Shown here in pieces: positions 44,255 to 56,228 of a stretch of DNA of 64,000 nucleotides (position 1 is the stretch's first letter; the number at the start of each line of letters is the position of its first letter). The notes beneath the pieces were generated by a model. It had not been told where the DNA came from. It saw only the letters and a program-made list of their open reading frames with translations, and ran no database searches. A program made the translations under genes and the position numbers. Origin of the DNA: Planctomycetaceae bacterium (GTDB lineage Bacteria > Planctomycetota > UBA1135 > GCA-002686595); contig WGMC01000002.1 in the NCBI GenBank assembly GCA_016125265.1, positions 1 to 64,000 on the forward strand, written 5' to 3'.

Positions 44255-45324
44255 CAGTGCAGTTCGTTCAAGATGCGGCTCAGGGTGCCGCGACGGTGCA
44301 TGCCGCTGGCCTTGACGGCCAGTTCGCCGAGAAGGCCGAGCAGAGCGAAGAAGACGATCAACACGAACACGAGGGCGACGGTGGAGACCACCATCAGCTC
44401 CCAGTCGTTGAAGGCGATCGGCTCGATGCCAGTATGCACGGCCGGATCCGGATTCAGGCTGACGAGGCCCAAGGCCGCGAAGAACGAACCCGCGGCCAGG
44501 AAGATCAGGCTGACGAGGCCGAAGTAGTGCAGCGGGCGCTGGGAGAAGTGCACGATCAGCTTGATAGCGAAGAGGTCGAGGAGCACACGCGTGGCGCGCC
44601 CGAGGCCGTACTTGCTGGACCCATAACGCCGCGGCCGGTGGTTCACCACCATCTCGGTCACGCGGGCGCCGCTGCCCGCGCTCATGGCCGGCAGGAAGCG
44701 GTGCTGCTCCGCGTAGATGGACATGCTCTTGACCAACTCCGCCCGGAACACCTTCAGCGTGCACCCGGTGTCGTGGATCGGCACCTCGGTCACCCAAGCG
44801 ATCAGGCGGTTGGCTAGGCGCGAGGGCAAGCGGCGCAGGAGGAAGCCATCCTCCCGCCTGCGGCGCCAGCCGGCGACGATGTCGAAACCCTGCTCGAGGG
44901 TCGCCACCATGGCCGGGATGTCCGCCGGGTCGTTCTGCAGGTCCCCGTCCAGGGTCACCACCAGTTCGCCGAGGGCCTGATCGAAGCCAGCGGACAGCGC
45001 CGCGGTCTGGCCGTAGTTGCGCCGGAACTTCACGACACGCACGTGGGGGTCGTTGCGGCGCAGCTCCAGCATCACCCCCAGCGAGCGGTCCACGGAGCAG
45101 TCGTCGACGTAGATGACCTCGTAGGGCACCGCCATCGAACCGAGGGCGGCCGTGATCTCGCCGTGGAGGTGGGCGATGCTCTCCTCCTCGTTGTAGACCG
45201 GCACGATGACCGAGATGCGCGGCCGCGGCCGGCGGTGGCGGTCCACGGCGACGCCGGGGGCGGCGGGAGCGGCGCCGGCGGCGGGTGTGTCGGCGGGGTC
45301 GGCGGGGTCGGACGGGGGCGGCAT
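44254..45324 (-). CDS. GT2 glycosyltransferase, ArnC/GtrB-like
   Basis: A 356-residue polyprenyl-phosphate glycosyltransferase. The N-terminus has a Pro/Ala linker, then ISVIVPVYNEEESI, VIYVDDCSVDRS and VVTLDGDLQNDP with DGD at 126-128. Two C-terminal transmembrane helices follow. The pattern fits enzymes that make undecaprenyl-phosphate sugars used by GT39/ArnT-type transferases, such as the one at 39554. ATG 45324 is chosen over longer possibilities. It is divergent from the sigma-54 activator across 145 bases. Confidence 0.9.
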   Translation of the reverse strand: MPPPSDPADPADTPAAGAAPAAPGVAVDRHRRPRPRISVIVPVYNEEESIAHLHGEITAALGSMAVPYEVIYVDDCSVDRSLGVMLELRRNDPHVRVVKFRRNYGQTAALSAGFDQALGELVVTLDGDLQNDPADIPAMVATLEQGFDIVAGWRRRREDGFLLRRLPSRLANRLIAWVTEVPIHDTGCTLKVFRAELVKSMSIYAEQHRFLPAMSAGSGARVTEMVVNHRPRRYGSSKYGLGRATRVLLDLFAIKLIVHFSQRPLHYFGLVSLIFLAAGSFFAALGLVSLNPDPAVHTGIEPIAFNDWELMVVSTVALVFVLIVFFALLGLLGELAVKASGMHRRGTLSRILNELH

Positions 45325-45469
45325 GGGGGGTGCGGGGAGATCGGCCGACGCCCCGCCTGGACTCGCGGGAAGGGTACACGAGCCCCGCTCGTTCCCGCTC
45401 TTGCCTCCGGTCCGGGCCCGTTCCGTGTCGAAAAGCGTGGACACGGGGCGCCCAGCTCCCACCGTCCCC

Positions 45470-46875
<1,406 letters not shown>

Positions 46876-46879
<4 letters not shown>

Positions 46880-49800
46880 AGAACACACCCTGGCTCCTGC
46901 TGCTGCTCGCCCTGGCGGCGACCGTGGGGGTCTGGCGTCTGCTCGGCGGAGGCACGACACGCTCGCCCCTCGAACTGGTGGCAGCGGCAAAGGCGCGCGC
47001 GGAGGGCCCCTCGCCGGACCTGCGCGCTGCGCTGCGCGAGTTCGACCTGGCCGTCGCGGTCGCCGTCGAGCGCGGCGACCCGAGCGAGCTGTGCGAGGTG
47101 TTGCGCGCGCGCGCACGGCACCTGCAGGCCCGGGCGTCGCTGCGCGAGGCGCGGGCGGACCTGGAACGTGTCCTCGAACTGGGCGCCGCGCCGCCCGCCG
47201 AGGTGCACCTCGAGTTGGCTGTCGTGTGCCTCGTCCAGGAGGAGTACGACGACTGCCTCGCGCACATCGCGCGCACCCTCGCGTTGGCGCCAGGGCACGG
47301 GGGCGCCTATGCGATCCAGGGCCGCGCGCACTCGGCGCTCGCCGAACAGGAGTTGCAAGAGGTGCGCGCCACGTTCTCCGAGACGCTCGCCACTGTCGAC
47401 GGCCAAGAGGCGGGACTGCTCGCGGACCGCGCCGCCGCGCTCCCGACGGACGACGTCTCGCGCGCGTCCTTGCTGCTCAGCATCGAAGCGCTGATGCCCG
47501 AGCGCAGGCGCGAGGACACGGCCGCGGTGCGCAGCGCGATCGAAAGGGCTTCGGCGCACAACCAGGCGGCGCGCGAGGCCTTTGCGCAGAGCCTCGGACC
47601 GGGCCTGCGTGCCGACGCCGTGCTCGGCCTCCTGGAGCTCGACTTGCGCTCCGGGCGCACGGCCGACGCCGTCGATTTTGGCCTCGCCGCGCGCCTGCAC
47701 ACCGACGTCGAAGCGGACGCGCGCACGCTGCAGGCGCTCGCCACGGGGCTCGACCGCATGGGCCGCTCCAAGGCCGCCGCAATCGTGTTGACGCAGGCCG
47801 TGCAGGCCGGCCGCTACATGGAGCCGGGCTTCTTGCCCCAGTGGTGCCGCATCCTCTACCTCGCCGAGGAGTGGCCCCAACTCCTCTCCGTCGCCGGCGA
47901 CCTGCAGGCGCGAACACCGGACGTCTCGGACTTGGCGCAACAGCGCGCGGCCGCCAACTTCTACGTGGGCGCGGCGGCGCGCAAGTTGGGACGCAACCCC
48001 ATCGCACAAACGGCCCTCGGCATGTTCGTCAGCCGCGCCGCCGTGGATCCCGTGCAGGACGCGCGCGGCCTCGCGTGGACGTGGTTGGCCGAGATGGAGG
48101 CCGAACGCGGCGATGCGGGGGCGGAACGGCGCGCGCTCGAACAGGCCACCCAAGCATCCCCCGACCTCTCCGGCGAATCGTGGCTGCGCCTGAGCGAACT
48201 CTCCGAACGCGCCGGTCTCTCCCCCAACACCCCGCTGCGCCAACGCACGCACGCGCTGCGGCTCCTGCCCGAACGCATCGACGAGCTCCTACCGGCGTGG
48301 ATTGCCCTCGGGGAGCGCACGCTCGAGGACCAGGCCCGCGACGTGGAGCGCGCCTTCGAGGACGTGGTCGCGGCGGGACGCTACGTGCCGGCGGGGCCGG
48401 TATCGAGCTATGAACTTTGGCGCTACGCGCACCTGCACCGCGACGCGGGCAGTTGGCACGGCGTAGCTGCGGCGACGCGGGTGTTCCTCGAGGAGTACCC
48501 GCGGTTCCTACCCATGTTCGACCTGGGCGCCGAGGCCCAACTCCGCACGGGCAAACTGCGCGCGTACGCGGACATGTTGCTCGAGCGGCTCGAGTTCCTG
48601 CCGCGCTCCGACTCGGAGCAGTCCAAGGAGACGCTGCGCGAACTGCGCGCGATGCACGCGAACAACCAACTCGAACCCGAGCAGGTCCTGCTGCTGATGC
48701 GGGTCGACCCGCGGCACACCGGTGTGCTGGCCATGGCCCGGGACCTTTTGGAGTCGGACCAGCCGGCAGTGGCGGCCAAGGGCCTCATCCAGGCCGGGCT
48801 CGACACGCTCGGCGACGAGGGACGGATCCTCTTGGCGCGCTGCGAACTCCAACTGAACCGGCCGCGCGAGGTGATCCAGATCCTCGCGTCGGTGGGCCCC
48901 GAGTCGCCGAGCTTCACGCAGGCCCTCGCGCATACGGTGCGCGCGGCGTTGGCGCTGTCGGATGTGGACCTCCTCGACGCGAGTGTGGCCGGCGCGGGCG
49001 AAGCGGAGGTGCTCAGCAAGGAGCCCCTGATCGTGCTGGTGGACGAGTTGCTGGTGCGGCGCGAGTGGCATCCGGCCTGGACGCTCTTGCACCAACTCGA
49101 CTCGCGCATCGACACACGCGGCGGGGACGTGACCCTGCGCATCGCGGTCGCCGCGCTCGTGGCGGACGAGATGTCGGCCGCGCGCGAGGCCCTCGAACGC
49201 AGTCGCGCGTTCCGGGGCGATGGCGCGCCGGAAATGGGTTTGCTTGCGATGTCCGCCGCCCTCGGCAACTGGGCGCGGCTGCCCGCGGAGGCGCGCGAAC
49301 TGCGCCGTTCCAAGTTTCGCCCGGATCCGTTGGCCGACGTGTTGTTGCTCGCCCTCGAGGACCGCCTGGAGGCCGCACAAACCGCCGCGGCCAAGTCGGC
49401 CGAAACTTTGGTCGACGACCCGCGCTGGCCCCTCGCGCAGTTGACCCTGGCGGCGCTCCGCGGTGCGGACATGGAACCACCCGCGCGTTTCGGCGCCCAG
49501 GCCCTGAAGGAGACCCGCGCGTTTCTGCGCGGCACGCCGGAGAACCCGGAGGATCCGCGCCGCACGCTGGTGTATCTGCTCAGCCTCGACTTCCCCGAGT
49601 GGGCCCTCTGGACCCTTTCGGAGCTGGCGGACAGCAGTCTATTCGCATCGTCGCGCCTCTGGCCCCTGTACCTGTCGACGCTTGCCGAACAGCGCCTCGA
49701 ACACCGCGTCGCTTTCCGAACGCTGTTGCTGGAGTTGACCGAGCGCTTCCCCGATTTCGAACCGGGCTGGGAGCTCTTGCAGCGGGCCGACGAAGAGCGC

Positions 49801-50976
49801 CTCGAGCGGCTCGACCACCCGGACCTGATCAAACTGCGGGCCCGGCGCCGCGCGGCCCTCGGCGGCGCGACGGCCGGTCCGGAGACCGACATCGACCTCG
49901 CCCGCGCGGCGATGGCCGCATCCCGCGGCGACCTCGCAACCGCGCGTAGGCTCGCGACGGCGGCCGTGGAGCGCTCCCCCGACGACCTGCCCGCGCGGCT
50001 CGCCCTCGCGAGCATCCTGGCGCGCTCCGACGATCCCCTGGCCGCCATCAGCCAGTACGTGGTCTTCTTCGATCAGGCGCCTCCCGGTGTCAGCTTCGAC
50101 CACATCCCCGAGTTCCTGGAACTGGCCGAGGGAGCCGAACGCCGCGGGCTGATTCCGCTCGGCGCGCTCGGGGCCGCGCTTGCGAGCCTCACCGTGCGCC
50201 TCCCCGACGATCCCAGCCTGGCCCTCGCGCGCGCCAACTACGAACTGCGGCTGCGGCCCGATGCACCGGTGTTCGCGATCGGCCGCGCCTGGAGCACCCT
50301 CGAAAACTTCCGCGCGGCGACGGACCACGCGCCGCTCGAGTTCCTGCGCGCGGGTTCCACCTTCCAGTGGCTCGACTTCTACGCGCGCTACGACCTGAGC
50401 CGCGCGGATCGTTTCGTGGAAGCGGAGCTGGCGCTGCAGCCCACCAGCGTGGAGATGTGGACCGTGCGCGGCGCGCTGCTCGAAGCGATGGGACGGCGCC
50501 AGGAGGCGCTCGCACACTACGAGAGCCTGCGTTCGATGGTGCCCGATCCGCGCGTGGCACTGCGCATCGCGAGCCTGCTCGCCGAAACGGGCACCGAACT
50601 CGCGCGTGTCGAGCGCGAACTCGAACGTGTGCGCGCGCTCGAGAACCGGCCCGACGACGATCCCGAACTTCTATTCGTCCGCGCCAGCGGTTACGTGCTC
50701 TCCGGTCCGGCGCTCTTGGACCAAGGCATCGCGATGCTAGCCAAGCTGTGGGACGAACGGGGCGGGCGGGCGAAGTCCGTCGGCGTGGCCAAACTCGGCC
50801 GACGCTACGGTGCGAGCCTGACGCACCGGGGCCGTGTCGCGGACCGAAGCTTGGCCGAGGCCGTGCTCGAGGAGGCCGCGCGGGCGGCCGTCGAGCCGCA
50901 GGAGCGCCAGTTCCTGAAGCGCCTCGCAACGGCGGCGCGCCACCTGCCGGTGGAGCGCATGCAGCGCGAGCCCTGA
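46876..50976 (+). CDS. Giant TPR-repeat membrane-anchored protein
   Basis: A 1,366-residue protein with one N-terminal membrane segment (WLLLLLALAATVGVW) and about 40 irregular tetratricopeptide-like helical pairs rich in Ala, Leu and Arg. No catalytic motif is visible. Large TPR proteins occur in exosortase/PEP-CTERM loci (PrsT-like) beside a PrsR-like activator, which is exactly the neighbour here; those are usually lipoproteins, whereas this one has no lipobox. It should be a periplasmic scaffold. It is coupled to the activator gene and convergent with the deacetylase gene 37 bases away. Confidence 0.85.
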
Positions 50977-51013
50977 ACGGGCGGGCAGTCGGCGGGTCGC
51001 GCCGCGGGCACCG

Positions 51014-51883
51014 TCAGCCCGTGCGCTTGCTGAGCGCTCCCTCGCGTTCGAGCACCTCCTCCAGGCCCGCGAACGCAAAGCGCCCGAGCAGCGCTTCCAG
51101 GCGCGACAGCGTGCGGTCGAGGTTGACGTAGTGGCGAAACCGCGCCGAGGCCTTGGCCTCGACCCGGGGCTGGTGCGGATCGAACTCCCACGGATGCAAG
51201 TAGATGCACGCGGGCCGCCCCTTCGACTCGCAGTGCGCGACCGCCGCGCGTGTCACCGCGCCCGGCAGCAGCCGAAAGTAGCCCCCGCCGCCCGCGGGCA
51301 GGTTGCGGCCGAGGGCACGCACCGTCGTCACGGGGAACTCGACGATCGAGCCACCCGCGCGTTCGACCCGGCTGATGCCCGGCTCGAAGTCCGGCACTCC
51401 GTAGGTGGGGTGTCGGATGGGATGCACACTGGAGTCGTAGCGGTACCCGCGGCGTACCAACTCGTCGAATGCCCAGAACGTGTTGCGGGTCAGAGTGAAC
51501 GTCGACGCGCGGAATCCGCGCGGGCGCGGTGCGCCAGCGGCCATCAAAGCCTCTTCGGTGCGGTCGAGGTCGCGCACCAGACCCTCGGGACCCAGGTGCT
51601 GCAAGAAGGCGTGTTCGTAACCGTGGCTCGCGATCTCGTGGCCGCCGTCCAAACAGCGCCGGACCATCTGCGGATGGCGCTCGGCGATCCAGCCCAGGAA
51701 GAAGAACGTGGCGCGTGCCCGGTGGCGTTCGAGGGCGCGCAGGATCGCGTCCATGCCCACGTCGAGGCGCGGCTCCACCGTGTGCCACTGGTCGCGCGCG
51801 AAGTGCGACGCGAAGTTCGCCACTTGGAAGTACTCCTCCACGTCGAAGGAGAGCGCGTGCAACCGAGTTTGGGACTTCGTCAT
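51014..51883 (-). CDS. Polysaccharide deacetylase, exosortase-associated (DUF3473) type
   Basis: A 289-residue NodB-homology deacetylase. It begins LSFDVEEYFQV (metal Asp in FDVE, 13-16), has IASHGYEH as the zinc-histidine motif, GFRASTFTLT, and the C-terminal YLHPWEFDP. The DVEEYFQV opening and DUF3473 tail define the XrtA-system deacetylases. It would remove N-acetyl groups from the exopolysaccharide outside the cytoplasm. A GGGAG ribosome-binding site lies nine bases upstream of the ATG. It ends the long polysaccharide operon. Confidence 0.93.
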   Translation of the reverse strand: MTKSQTRLHALSFDVEEYFQVANFASHFARDQWHTVEPRLDVGMDAILRALERHRARATFFFLGWIAERHPQMVRRCLDGGHEIASHGYEHAFLQHLGPEGLVRDLDRTEEALMAAGAPRPRGFRASTFTLTRNTFWAFDELVRRGYRYDSSVHPIRHPTYGVPDFEPGISRVERAGGSIVEFPVTTVRALGRNLPAGGGGYFRLLPGAVTRAAVAHCESKGRPACIYLHPWEFDPHQPRVEAKASARFRHYVNLDRTLSRLEALLGRFAFAGLEEVLEREGALSKRTG

Positions 51884-51938
51884 GTTTTGCTACTCCCGTG
51901 ACAGCTCCGCGCAAGCGCAAGGGGGCCCTCCAAGTCGA

Positions 51939-53120
51939 CTAGGCACCGGCGCTGCGCGCGGCCTCGATCACGCGGCGGGCGTTGCCGCGCCAGGTCAGGT
52001 CGCGCTCTTCCACGGTACGGCGCGCCGCGGCACCGAGTCGCGCCGCGAGGGCCGGGTTCCGCGCGAGTTCGACGAGCGCCGCCGCGTACGCATCCCCGTC
52101 CCCGGGAGTCACGAGCCGCCCGTTCTCGCCGTCGGCGAGTACCTCGCGCAGGTTGGCCTGGTCCGGCGCCAGGGTGGCCAATCCGGCGGCCATGTACTCG
52201 TGCAGTTTGAGCGGAGATGCGTACGGATTGATCGCGGGCAAGAGCGCCACGTCGAACGCCGCGAGCAACCCCGGGATCGCCGCATGGCCGCGCCGACCCG
52301 CAAAGTGCACCCGCGCGGCGACTCCCAGGGATTGCGCCTTCGACTTCAGCTCCTCGCCGGCCGGTCCGTCGCCGATGAGCACCAGCTCCGCGTCCTCGAG
52401 GCCCGGCTCGCGCAGCGCGAGCAGCGCCAAGTCGAGCCGATGCCAGGTGCGGTAGTAGCCGACGAAACCGAGCACCGGACCGCGCGCCTCGGGGCTGAGC
52501 CCCAGATCGAGTCGAGCCGCGGCGCGCGTCGCCGGATCTCCGGGTTGCCCGTAGGCCTCGAGGTCCACGCCGTTCGGCACGACGATGATGCGCTCGCGCG
52601 GGACGCCGTACCCCTCGAGCATGTCGCCGAGCACACCGGTGACCACCAGTGCCCGGTCGGCCGAGCGGAAGATCCAGTCCTCCACGTGGCGCGCCAAACG
52701 CTCGAACGAAAGCCCACGGGTGGCGCCGAGCTCCTCCACCATCGGCGAGTTGACCTCGAGCAGCAGCGGCACGCCGAGCGCCCGCGCCGCGGAAACGCCG
52801 GCCGTATTGCCAAACGCGTAGCGCTCGTACACGAAGTCGGGGCGAAAGGTGCGACCCGCCGCGAGCAGCTTGCCGCGGGCGTGCGAGCTGTAGGCGTACT
52901 CCGCCAGTTCGCGCAGCGAGCGCGGCAAACGCCCGACCCACGCCCAGCGGCTGCGTTGTGCCGCAAGGTGTTGTTCGCCGCCGCCGTCGCCCTGCCCCTG
53001 GGCCACGAGTCCGACCTCGTGCAGTTCGTGGCCCGCTTCGACGAGCGCGCGCTGCAAACTGCGGATGTGCACGGCCTGGCCATCCTCGGCCTGGGTCCGG
53101 TGGTGGTAGAGGATCTTCAC
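51939..53120 (-). CDS. GT4 glycosyltransferase
   Basis: A 393-residue GT-B enzyme of family GT4. It starts KILYHHRTQAEDGQAVHI, has the donor-side VPNGVDLEAYG and GFVGYYRTWHRLDLAL, and carries the nucleotide-sugar EX7E-like segment SPLKLHEYMAAGLATLAP. It adds one sugar to the lipid-linked repeat unit at the cytoplasmic membrane face. GTG 53120 overlaps the stop of the upstream GT4 gene (GTGA) and gives the usual N-terminus. Confidence 0.9.
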   Translation of the reverse strand: MKILYHHRTQAEDGQAVHIRSLQRALVEAGHELHEVGLVAQGQGDGGGEQHLAAQRSRWAWVGRLPRSLRELAEYAYSSHARGKLLAAGRTFRPDFVYERYAFGNTAGVSAARALGVPLLLEVNSPMVEELGATRGLSFERLARHVEDWIFRSADRALVVTGVLGDMLEGYGVPRERIIVVPNGVDLEAYGQPGDPATRAAARLDLGLSPEARGPVLGFVGYYRTWHRLDLALLALREPGLEDAELVLIGDGPAGEELKSKAQSLGVAARVHFAGRRGHAAIPGLLAAFDVALLPAINPYASPLKLHEYMAAGLATLAPDQANLREVLADGENGRLVTPGDGDAYAAALVELARNPALAARLGAAARRTVEERDLTWRGNARRVIEAARSAGA

Positions 53121-54337
53121 GGCGTAGGCTGGGGCGCGCGACGTGTACGCGTGCGGTCGGCGGCGCGTTCGAGCACTTCGACCAGTGCGGCGGCGGAGCG
53201 CTCCCACGTGAACGGCGCGACCGCTTGCGCACACACGTCGGGCGCGGGTGGATCGGCCAGCACGGCGGCGAGGCGCTCGGCCACCTCCCCTTCGGATCTG
53301 CCGCGGACCAGGGACTGGGGCAGCGATTCGAGCAGTTCCGCCGTGCCACCCGCCGCGGTGGCGACCACGGGGCGCCCGCTCGCGAGCGCTTCGAGCACCA
53401 CGTTGGGCCGGCCCTCGCGGGAACTGGTCAGGAGCAGCACGTTGGAAGCAGCGTACCAGAGCGCCAGCTCACCCGCGTCCGCGTCGGGCACCCAATGGCA
53501 GCGCGAAGCGAGCCCCAGTTCGACGGCCCGCGCGGCGAGGGCCGAGCCCAGGGGCCCCTTCCCCACGAAGGCGATGTGCCCATCCGGAGGGGCGCCCTTC
53601 GCAAACGCGGCGAGCGCGAGCAGCGGATCCTTGCGTTCGATCAGGTGCCCCACGACGAGCACGAGCGGCACCGCGGCGTCGTTCCACTCGCCCGGCAACG
53701 CACCGGCGCGGACGAGTTCGGCCCGCGCCACCTGACGGTCGCGCGGAAAGAAATGCGCCCCGTCCACACCATTCGGCACGAGCACCGTGTGCCCGGCCCC
53801 CGCCATGCGGTCCATGGCGAGGGCGAGATCGCGGCTCACTGCGACACGCGCGTCCGCGGCGGCGAGTTCGGCGCGGAGCCTGGCCTCGAGGCGCGTGTCC
53901 TCGGCCACCTGCAGGATGTCGCTGCCGCGCCCCGAGATCACGAATCCGAGGCCGCGGCCGCGCGCCCACGGACCGAGCACCGCGGCGGGCCACGCGTAGT
54001 CCGCGACCACGACGTCGACCGGGCCGCGCTCGGACTCGGTGGCCTCGATGGCGCGCCGCGCCGCTCGCGCGAAGGCGCCGAGGCTCCATCGGGGCCAGGG
54101 GCCGACGTGCACGTACCGGGGACGTCGCACGGCCAGTTCGCCGCGCATCTCGCGCGCGGCCATCGAACGGAACTCGGCGCGCTCACCGCCCAACCACGGC
54201 GGTGCGAAGGGCACGGGACGCACCACACTGACGCGGTGGCCCAGCGCTGCGACGGCGGTCCAGCGTCGCTCGGCGAACACACCTTCCCTGGGCCTCACCC
54301 GATCGGGAAAGAGCGACGTGACCACCAAGACGTGCAC
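53117..54337 (-). CDS. GT4 glycosyltransferase
   Basis: A 406-residue GT4 enzyme with VHVLVVTSLFPDRVRPREG at the start (the TSLFP pattern of this family), a central VPNGVD, VVGHLIERKDPLLAL, and the donor site SREGRPNVVLEALASGRPVVAT. It is distinct in sequence from the downstream GT4 and presumably adds a different sugar. GTG 54337 begins one base after the stop of the amidotransferase gene and is preferred over a start nine residues further upstream. Confidence 0.9.
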   Translation of the reverse strand: MHVLVVTSLFPDRVRPREGVFAERRWTAVAALGHRVSVVRPVPFAPPWLGGERAEFRSMAAREMRGELAVRRPRYVHVGPWPRWSLGAFARAARRAIEATESERGPVDVVVADYAWPAAVLGPWARGRGLGFVISGRGSDILQVAEDTRLEARLRAELAAADARVAVSRDLALAMDRMAGAGHTVLVPNGVDGAHFFPRDRQVARAELVRAGALPGEWNDAAVPLVLVVGHLIERKDPLLALAAFAKGAPPDGHIAFVGKGPLGSALAARAVELGLASRCHWVPDADAGELALWYAASNVLLLTSSREGRPNVVLEALASGRPVVATAAGGTAELLESLPQSLVRGRSEGEVAERLAAVLADPPAPDVCAQAVAPFTWERSAAALVEVLERAADRTRTRRAPQPTP

Positions 54338-54338
54338 G

Positions 54339-56228
54339 TCAGTCCCCCAGCCCTTCGCCCACACCGTGCCGGCGGCGCCAGTGTTCGAGCATCAGGAGCG
54401 ACCACAACAGCCGGCTGTGGTCCCGGCGGCGCGCCTTGTGCTCGCCCGCGATCCGCGCGAGCGCTTCGGGGCGGAACCAGGACCGCGGCAAGGTGGACAG
54501 GGCGTCGTCGAGTGCGGCGCCCAAGGGGCCCGCGAACCAGCGCGCGAGCGGCGTGTCGAATCCGCGTTTCGCGCCATCGAGCACTTCGCTCGGCAGCCGC
54601 GAACGCAGGGCCTCGCGGAACGCGACCTTGCCGCGCCCCGCGTGTACCTTTGCGCGCGCGGGCAGCGGCGCAAAACGCTCGACGAAACGGTGGTCCAAGA
54701 GCGGTACACGCACTTCCAAGGAGACCCCCATCGAAGCGCGGTCCACCTTCGCCAGGATTTGGTCGGGCAAGTACGTGTGGAAGTCGGCGTACTGGGCGCG
54801 GTACAGGCCGTCGCCGCCCTGGGGGCGTCGGTAGAACGAGGCAAACCGCTCGAAGGGGTCGTGCCCATCGAGGGACGCCGCCAGCTCCTCGGGCAGTAGC
54901 GCGAGGGCCTCGCCGCGCTCCATTGCGGTGACACTGCGCCAGTAGGCGCGTGCGGGATCGCCGCCGACGTTCTGGAGGAACGTGCCCGCGCGCAGGTACC
55001 GCGGCAGGCGCGGCGAACGCGGCCACACCGAGCCGAGCGCGCCGAGCAGCGCCGCACCCGGCGGCGTGACCAGCCGCCGCATGCGGTGTTCGGCCACGTC
55101 GTGCACGTAGCGCCGGTACCCCGCAAACGTCTCGTCACCACCGTCGCCGGAGAGCGCGACGGTGACGTGTTCGCGCGCCATGCGCGACACGAGCCAAGTG
55201 GGCAAACACGAGGGATCCCCGTGGGGCTCGCAGAAGATCCACGGCAGGTGTTCGAGCGCCTGCACCGGGTCCGGATCGAGCCGTTCCGCAAAGTGCCGGG
55301 CGCCGATCCGCGCAGCGGAACGGCGCGCGATGTCGAGTTCGTCGTGGCTCTTCTCCGCAAAACCGACGGAGCACGCCACGACCGGCGAGCTGCTCTGGCG
55401 GGCCATGCTGTCGACCACCGCGTTGCTGTCGACACCGCCGCTCAGGAAGGCCCCGAGTGGCACATCCGCCACCATGTGGTCCGCGACCCGCAGGTCGAGC
55501 TCCGCCAGGATCTCCTCGGGTGCCGCTTCTTCGCGCAGCACGTCGAGCGGCAGGTCCCAGTACCGCGCGAGTCGCGGCGGCGCATCGTGTGTGAGCAGCA
55601 GCGTGTGCGCGGGCGGGAGCCGGCGCATGGTCGCAAATGCCGCCTCGTCGCCGCCGACGTACCCTTGCACCAGATAGTCGAGCAGCGCCGTGCGCCGCAG
55701 CGTGCGCGGCACGAATCCACTGGCGAGCAAGGCCTTGGGTTCACTCGCGAACACGAGGCCGCGGGGCGTGTCGGCCCAAAAGAGCGGCTTGATGCCGAGG
55801 CGATCGCGCCCGAGCAGCAGCTTCGGCACGGGCCCGCGGCGGTCGACGATCGCAAAGGCGAACATGCCGGCGACACGTTCGACGAAGCTCGGTCCGTGGC
55901 GCGCGTAGAGGTGCGGGATCACCTCGCAGTCGGAATCCGACGCGAAGACGGTGCCCGCGGCCTCGAGTTCCGCGCGCAGCTCGCGCCAGTTGTAGATCTC
56001 GCCGTTGACCACGGCCGCGATCGCTCCCCCCCCCACCGTGAAGGGTTGCCGCCCGCCCGCGAGGTCGATGATCGAAAGGCGTCGGAAGGCGAGCCCCGCG
56101 CCGGGGCCCACGTGGAAACTGCCGTCGTCGGGACCGCGCAGCACCAGCGCCCCCGCCATGTCGGCGAGAACGACCTGTTCCGGCCGCGCGCGCGGATCCG
56201 CGAGCCAGATTCCCGCAAAGCCGCACAT
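54339..56228 (-). CDS. Asparagine-synthase-like amidotransferase, exosortase-associated type
   Basis: A 629-residue AsnB-family protein. The glutaminase domain begins MCGFAGIW with nucleophile C2 and contains RLSIIDL and VVNGEIYN. The synthetase domain has the PP-loop SGGVDS at 263-268 and ALSGDGGDETFAGY. Both active sites look intact. In exosortase A loci such proteins (amidotransferase 1) are thought to amidate a sugar carboxylate in the exopolysaccharide. The ATG overlaps the ligase stop (ATGA). Confidence 0.93.
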   Translation of the reverse strand: MCGFAGIWLADPRARPEQVVLADMAGALVLRGPDDGSFHVGPGAGLAFRRLSIIDLAGGRQPFTVGGGAIAAVVNGEIYNWRELRAELEAAGTVFASDSDCEVIPHLYARHGPSFVERVAGMFAFAIVDRRGPVPKLLLGRDRLGIKPLFWADTPRGLVFASEPKALLASGFVPRTLRRTALLDYLVQGYVGGDEAAFATMRRLPPAHTLLLTHDAPPRLARYWDLPLDVLREEAAPEEILAELDLRVADHMVADVPLGAFLSGGVDSNAVVDSMARQSSSPVVACSVGFAEKSHDELDIARRSAARIGARHFAERLDPDPVQALEHLPWIFCEPHGDPSCLPTWLVSRMAREHVTVALSGDGGDETFAGYRRYVHDVAEHRMRRLVTPPGAALLGALGSVWPRSPRLPRYLRAGTFLQNVGGDPARAYWRSVTAMERGEALALLPEELAASLDGHDPFERFASFYRRPQGGDGLYRAQYADFHTYLPDQILAKVDRASMGVSLEVRVPLLDHRFVERFAPLPARAKVHAGRGKVAFREALRSRLPSEVLDGAKRGFDTPLARWFAGPLGAALDDALSTLPRSWFRPEALARIAGEHKARRRDHSRLLWSLLMLEHWRRRHGVGEGLGD